Positions 62,801 to 64,000 of a DNA stretch of 64,000 nt are shown here, one piece after another. The translations under genes and the position numbers were made by a program. The notes below the pieces were generated by a model. It saw only the letters and a list, made by a program, of their open reading frames with translations, was not told the DNA's origin and did not search any database. The first letter of the stretch is position 1. Each line of letters starts with the position of its first letter. Source of the stretch: Amia ocellicauda (lineage: Eukaryota > Chordata > Actinopteri > Amiiformes > Amiidae). The stretch is taken from positions 4,007,405-4,071,404 of the forward strand of contig NC_089853.1 of the NCBI RefSeq assembly GCF_036373705.1. Reading direction: 5' to 3'.

Positions 62801-64000
62801 TCTGCAATTACAGAGATCACATAGCTATCCAATTAATCTTGCTAGCTAAAATCAGAGAACATTGTACCATGCTCGGATATAACAAGGGAAATGAGTAGTT
62901 CCTACACTCTCATTTTAAATTAATTATAAAACAGAAAATGAGATCCCACGAGAGGATTTAGTTTTGACTCAGTTCCACCAGGTCTTACCGCCAGTCTTGT
63001 GTAACTGAAATCGAATGACAGAGGAATTGTCTTTGCTGGCATAGAGTAATGACCTTTTCTTTTGAAATAAACAATACAGTCTTTGCACTACAGATTGTTC
63101 CATGAGATAATGTCCCTCAATAGAAAAGCTACCACTGTGAGTTCTCGAATGGCTACTTAAGGAATATAAAACATAAAAATACAATACAAAATCAAAAATG
63201 TAATCCACAGAGAGGGTAGCTTGAGGTATACATAGGATGCTGACTTTCAGCATTTTTGCAGATGTTTAAATTGGGAGACAGAGAGAACGGGAGGATCTGC
63301 TGACATACTGACATGCATGAATGGGGGCAATGCCTCTGGGTACAGTGGGAAGATACGGACACCCAGAAGACTGGAGTCAAAGAGTCGAAAATCAAAGCGC
63401 AAGGTCTCAGTAGCTAAAGAAGCTGTCAGAGACAAGTAAGCAGGATGTCACTTAAACGAATAGAGATATCTGCTAGTGTGTATGGTATGTATAATTTATA
63501 GTATCTGTGGCTTCAAAATAACAAACCTCACACCACAATTAATGCAAATGTAAGGCTGTTCATGTCCCATTGTAAAATGTGCAACAGAATGTACTATGGC
63601 ACAATATAAGTGTGGAATATGCCGTGCAATGCATGCTATTGTATCAGAGTGTTAATACTTATGTAATAAACACAAACTCAAATTGATAAATACATTAAAA
63701 TAGATTAAAGGGGTGTGAGGGTAGAGAAAATTATGTTTTAACAGACATAACACAGACAGGGGAGGAATCTGGGTAGATATGCCTGTATATTGTTTGCCAA
63801 ATTGAAAAAATAATGACTCTTCTAATTTAATAAACAGAAGCCTCTTTTGGAAAGGCCGTTTAATTTTCTCATCTGCTGCACCGAGAGGCTCCGACACATC
63901 AGAATATTAGGATTCCATTAAACCAAATCGTCAAATCAATTGTCTCTCTGTTTCCATTAATTGAAGCAACTATTTTAAGGCCTCTGAATCTGTATTCAAT
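59848..64000. other. Region downstream of the F-box/WD40 gene
   Basis: No gene or named repeat is supported. An AAT trinucleotide run lies near 60546-60565. ORFs at 62364-62807 and 62312-62560 overlap on opposite strands and show no family likeness. If the candidate terminal exon is wrong, the real last exon could lie here or beyond the window. Confidence 0.4.

Overview
The window is nuclear DNA of a ray-finned fish. Genes are split into short exons with GT-AG introns. The repeats are fish-type: Tc1-like transposons, hAT MITEs, tRNA-derived V-SINE-like pieces, and L2-like and CR1-like LINE fragments. The exact species cannot be read from the sequence; the repeat set is compatible with an early-branching (non-teleost) lineage, but that is a weak inference.

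Layout. (1) 1-3.3 kb: LINE debris, including two inverted pieces of the same L2-like endonuclease. (2) 3.27-8.6 kb, minus strand: DNAI2, an outer-arm dynein intermediate chain, with eleven exons homologous along their length. Its 5' end is odd: the ATG is out of frame by one base, an upstream exon could join in frame, and exon 3 carries an in-frame TGA. (3) 8.6-16.6 kb: a repeat-rich block with TA microsatellites, a V-SINE-like piece, a hAT MITE with perfect-looking ends, and a probable 3.4-kb inverted-repeat element that contains an open Tc1-like transposase gene. (4) 16.7-18.3 kb, minus strand: a small multi-exon gene I do not recognise, mostly without long ORFs. (5) 18.9-20.7 kb, minus strand: SLC35C1, the Golgi GDP-fucose transporter, in two exons and intact. 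(6) 21.6 to about 59.8 kb, plus strand: an F-box/WD40 gene of about 16 exons spread over 38 kb, head-to-head with SLC35C1. Its introns hold two Tc1-like elements, a CR1-like reverse transcriptase fragment, SINE and MITE copies and, from 40 to 52 kb, a 12-kb intron that is largely free of recognisable repeats. (7) 59.8-64 kb: no gene seen.

The genes do not form one pathway: DNAI2 is a ciliary motor part, SLC35C1 feeds fucosylation in the Golgi, and the F-box/WD40 protein is a likely substrate receptor of an SCF ubiquitin ligase. All exon borders were set by eye from splice motifs, reading phase and remembered family sequences; no alignment was run.
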